Assembly: GCF_020554865.1 (NCBI RefSeq)
Contig: NZ_JAJCIC010000008.1
Location: 62,001-126,000, forward strand
DNA length: 64,000 nt
Direction of reading: 5' to 3'
Source: Lacrimispora sp. 210928-DFI.3.58
GTDB lineage: Bacteria; Bacillota; Clostridia; Lachnospirales; Lachnospiraceae
In this document: positions 60,176-64,000 of the stretch, in pieces
Position numbering within the stretch: the first letter of the stretch is position 1
Layout: every line of letters starts with the position of its first letter
The notes under the pieces: model-generated
Database searches by the model: none
What the model was told of the DNA's origin: nothing
The model's input: only the letters and a program-made list of their open reading frames with translations
Made by a program: the position numbers and the translations under genes

Positions 60176-60324
60176 GAACTGGAGTAACTGTTCAGTAGGT
60201 CTGCGCACTTGCTGCGCTGACCGTACGATAACCTGGGCCAGAAGGCAAAAATCCCATCGGCGAAGCCGATTTTAAATGGATTTTTGCTCGTAACTGTGAG
60301 GGTACTGAACAGTTACGAACTGGA
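60176..60324. mobile_element. 133-bp MITE, IS66-type ends, with 8-bp target duplication
   Basis: The element spans 60184-60316. Perfect 14-bp terminal inverted repeats GTAACTGTTCAGTA (60184-60197) and TACTGAACAGTTAC (60303-60316) begin with GTAA, and it is flanked by the direct repeat GAACTGGA (60176-60183 and 60317-60324). GTAA ends plus an 8-bp duplication are characteristic of the IS66 family. Inside are a second inverted pair GCAAAAATCC/GGATTTTTGC (60245-60254/60277-60286) and the hairpin ATCGGCGAAGCCGAT. There is no coding capacity, so it must be moved by a transposase encoded elsewhere. Confidence 0.85.
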
Positions 60325-60330
60325 GATAAT

Positions 60331-60374
60331 AAACGGGGCCGGAGTGATGTGATACCATTCCGCCCCGTTTTTTT
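60331..60374 (+). terminator. Intrinsic terminator between the ABC genes and the mannosidase
   Basis: AAACGGGGC (60331-60339) pairs with GCCCCGTTT (60362-60370), extended by GGA/TCC, followed by a T7 run. No obvious promoter is seen in 60375-60442, so the glycosidase genes may depend on read-through or on an unrecognised promoter. Confidence 0.8.
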
Positions 60375-60442
60375 ACGCAACTTACCCCTTTTCTTCCCGC
60401 AGGGGTCTGATTCCGGGAAAATGACATCAAAAGGAGGAGCTT

Positions 60443-64000
<3,558 letters not shown>

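Overview
The window looks like chromosome from a spore-forming, anaerobic, saccharolytic Clostridia, most like the Lachnospiraceae (Clostridium XIVa / Enterocloster type). This is inference, from moderate GC, strong AAGGAGG-type ribosome binding sites, an SpmB-type sporulation protein, a GerMN-like lipoprotein, cre-like operators, and many ABC/PTS sugar systems controlled by LacI, GntR and RpiR regulators. I saw no rRNA, tRNA, CRISPR array, phage genes or intact insertion sequence.

1-5.1 kb: the 3' part of a Gfo/Idh/MocA dehydrogenase, a convergent RidA protein, a DUF554 membrane protein, and a MalY/PatB C-S lyase followed by an APC permease. 5.2-13.9 kb: a cytosolic molybdenum-enzyme module of three subunits (FAD/NAD subunit, pterin catalytic subunit, four-cluster Fe-S subunit), an EamA exporter, a FadR-type regulator, moeA and a MATE exporter. 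13.9-15.75 kb: an OLD-family ATPase/TOPRIM gene with an unusual four-cysteine insertion.

15.9-28.3 kb: a thirteen-gene catabolic operon. It encodes a MalFG-type ABC transporter with its binding protein, a Gfo/Idh/MocA dehydrogenase, three different xylose-isomerase-like TIM barrels, a LacI repressor, an ADP-ribosylglycohydrolase-family protein, an RpiB-like isomerase, a split transketolase and a 2-hydroxyacid dehydrogenase. It contains no recognisable sugar kinase. Two nearly identical 24-bp operator-like repeats lie on either side of its promoter. 28.2-33.5 kb: a duplicated-domain EamA transporter divergent from an RpiR/SIS regulator, then a beta-glucoside PTS EIIBCA and a GH1 6-phospho-beta-glucosidase.

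33.6-38.5 kb: spmB, then murL-murD, the pair that makes the D-glutamate residue of peptidoglycan by epimerising UDP-MurNAc-L-Ala-L-Glu, then a MarR regulator and a GerMN-like lipoprotein. 38.6-47.3 kb: a hydantoinase/oxoprolinase HyuB-HyuA pair joined to an RbsACB-type ABC transporter and a LacI regulator, behind a promoter with two tandem cre/LacI-like operators. 47.3-52.2 kb: nagB, a DUF protein with a 36-bp in-frame tandem repeat, a radical-SAM activase (NrdG2 type), tadA and a LysR gene. 52.3-56.8 kb: a MtaA/UroD-type methyltransferase, a YkvI-type transporter, a FadR-type regulator and a Cys/Met-metabolism PLP lyase. 56.8-64 kb: a second MalEFG-type ABC transporter, a GH38 alpha-mannosidase and the start of a GH13 alpha-glucosidase.

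Two small repeat families lie between the genes. One is a GC-rich palindromic repeat (four loci, one of which supplies the C-terminus and stop codon of murL). The other is a 133-bp miniature element with 14-bp GTAA-starting inverted ends and an 8-bp target duplication, as expected for an IS66-derived MITE.
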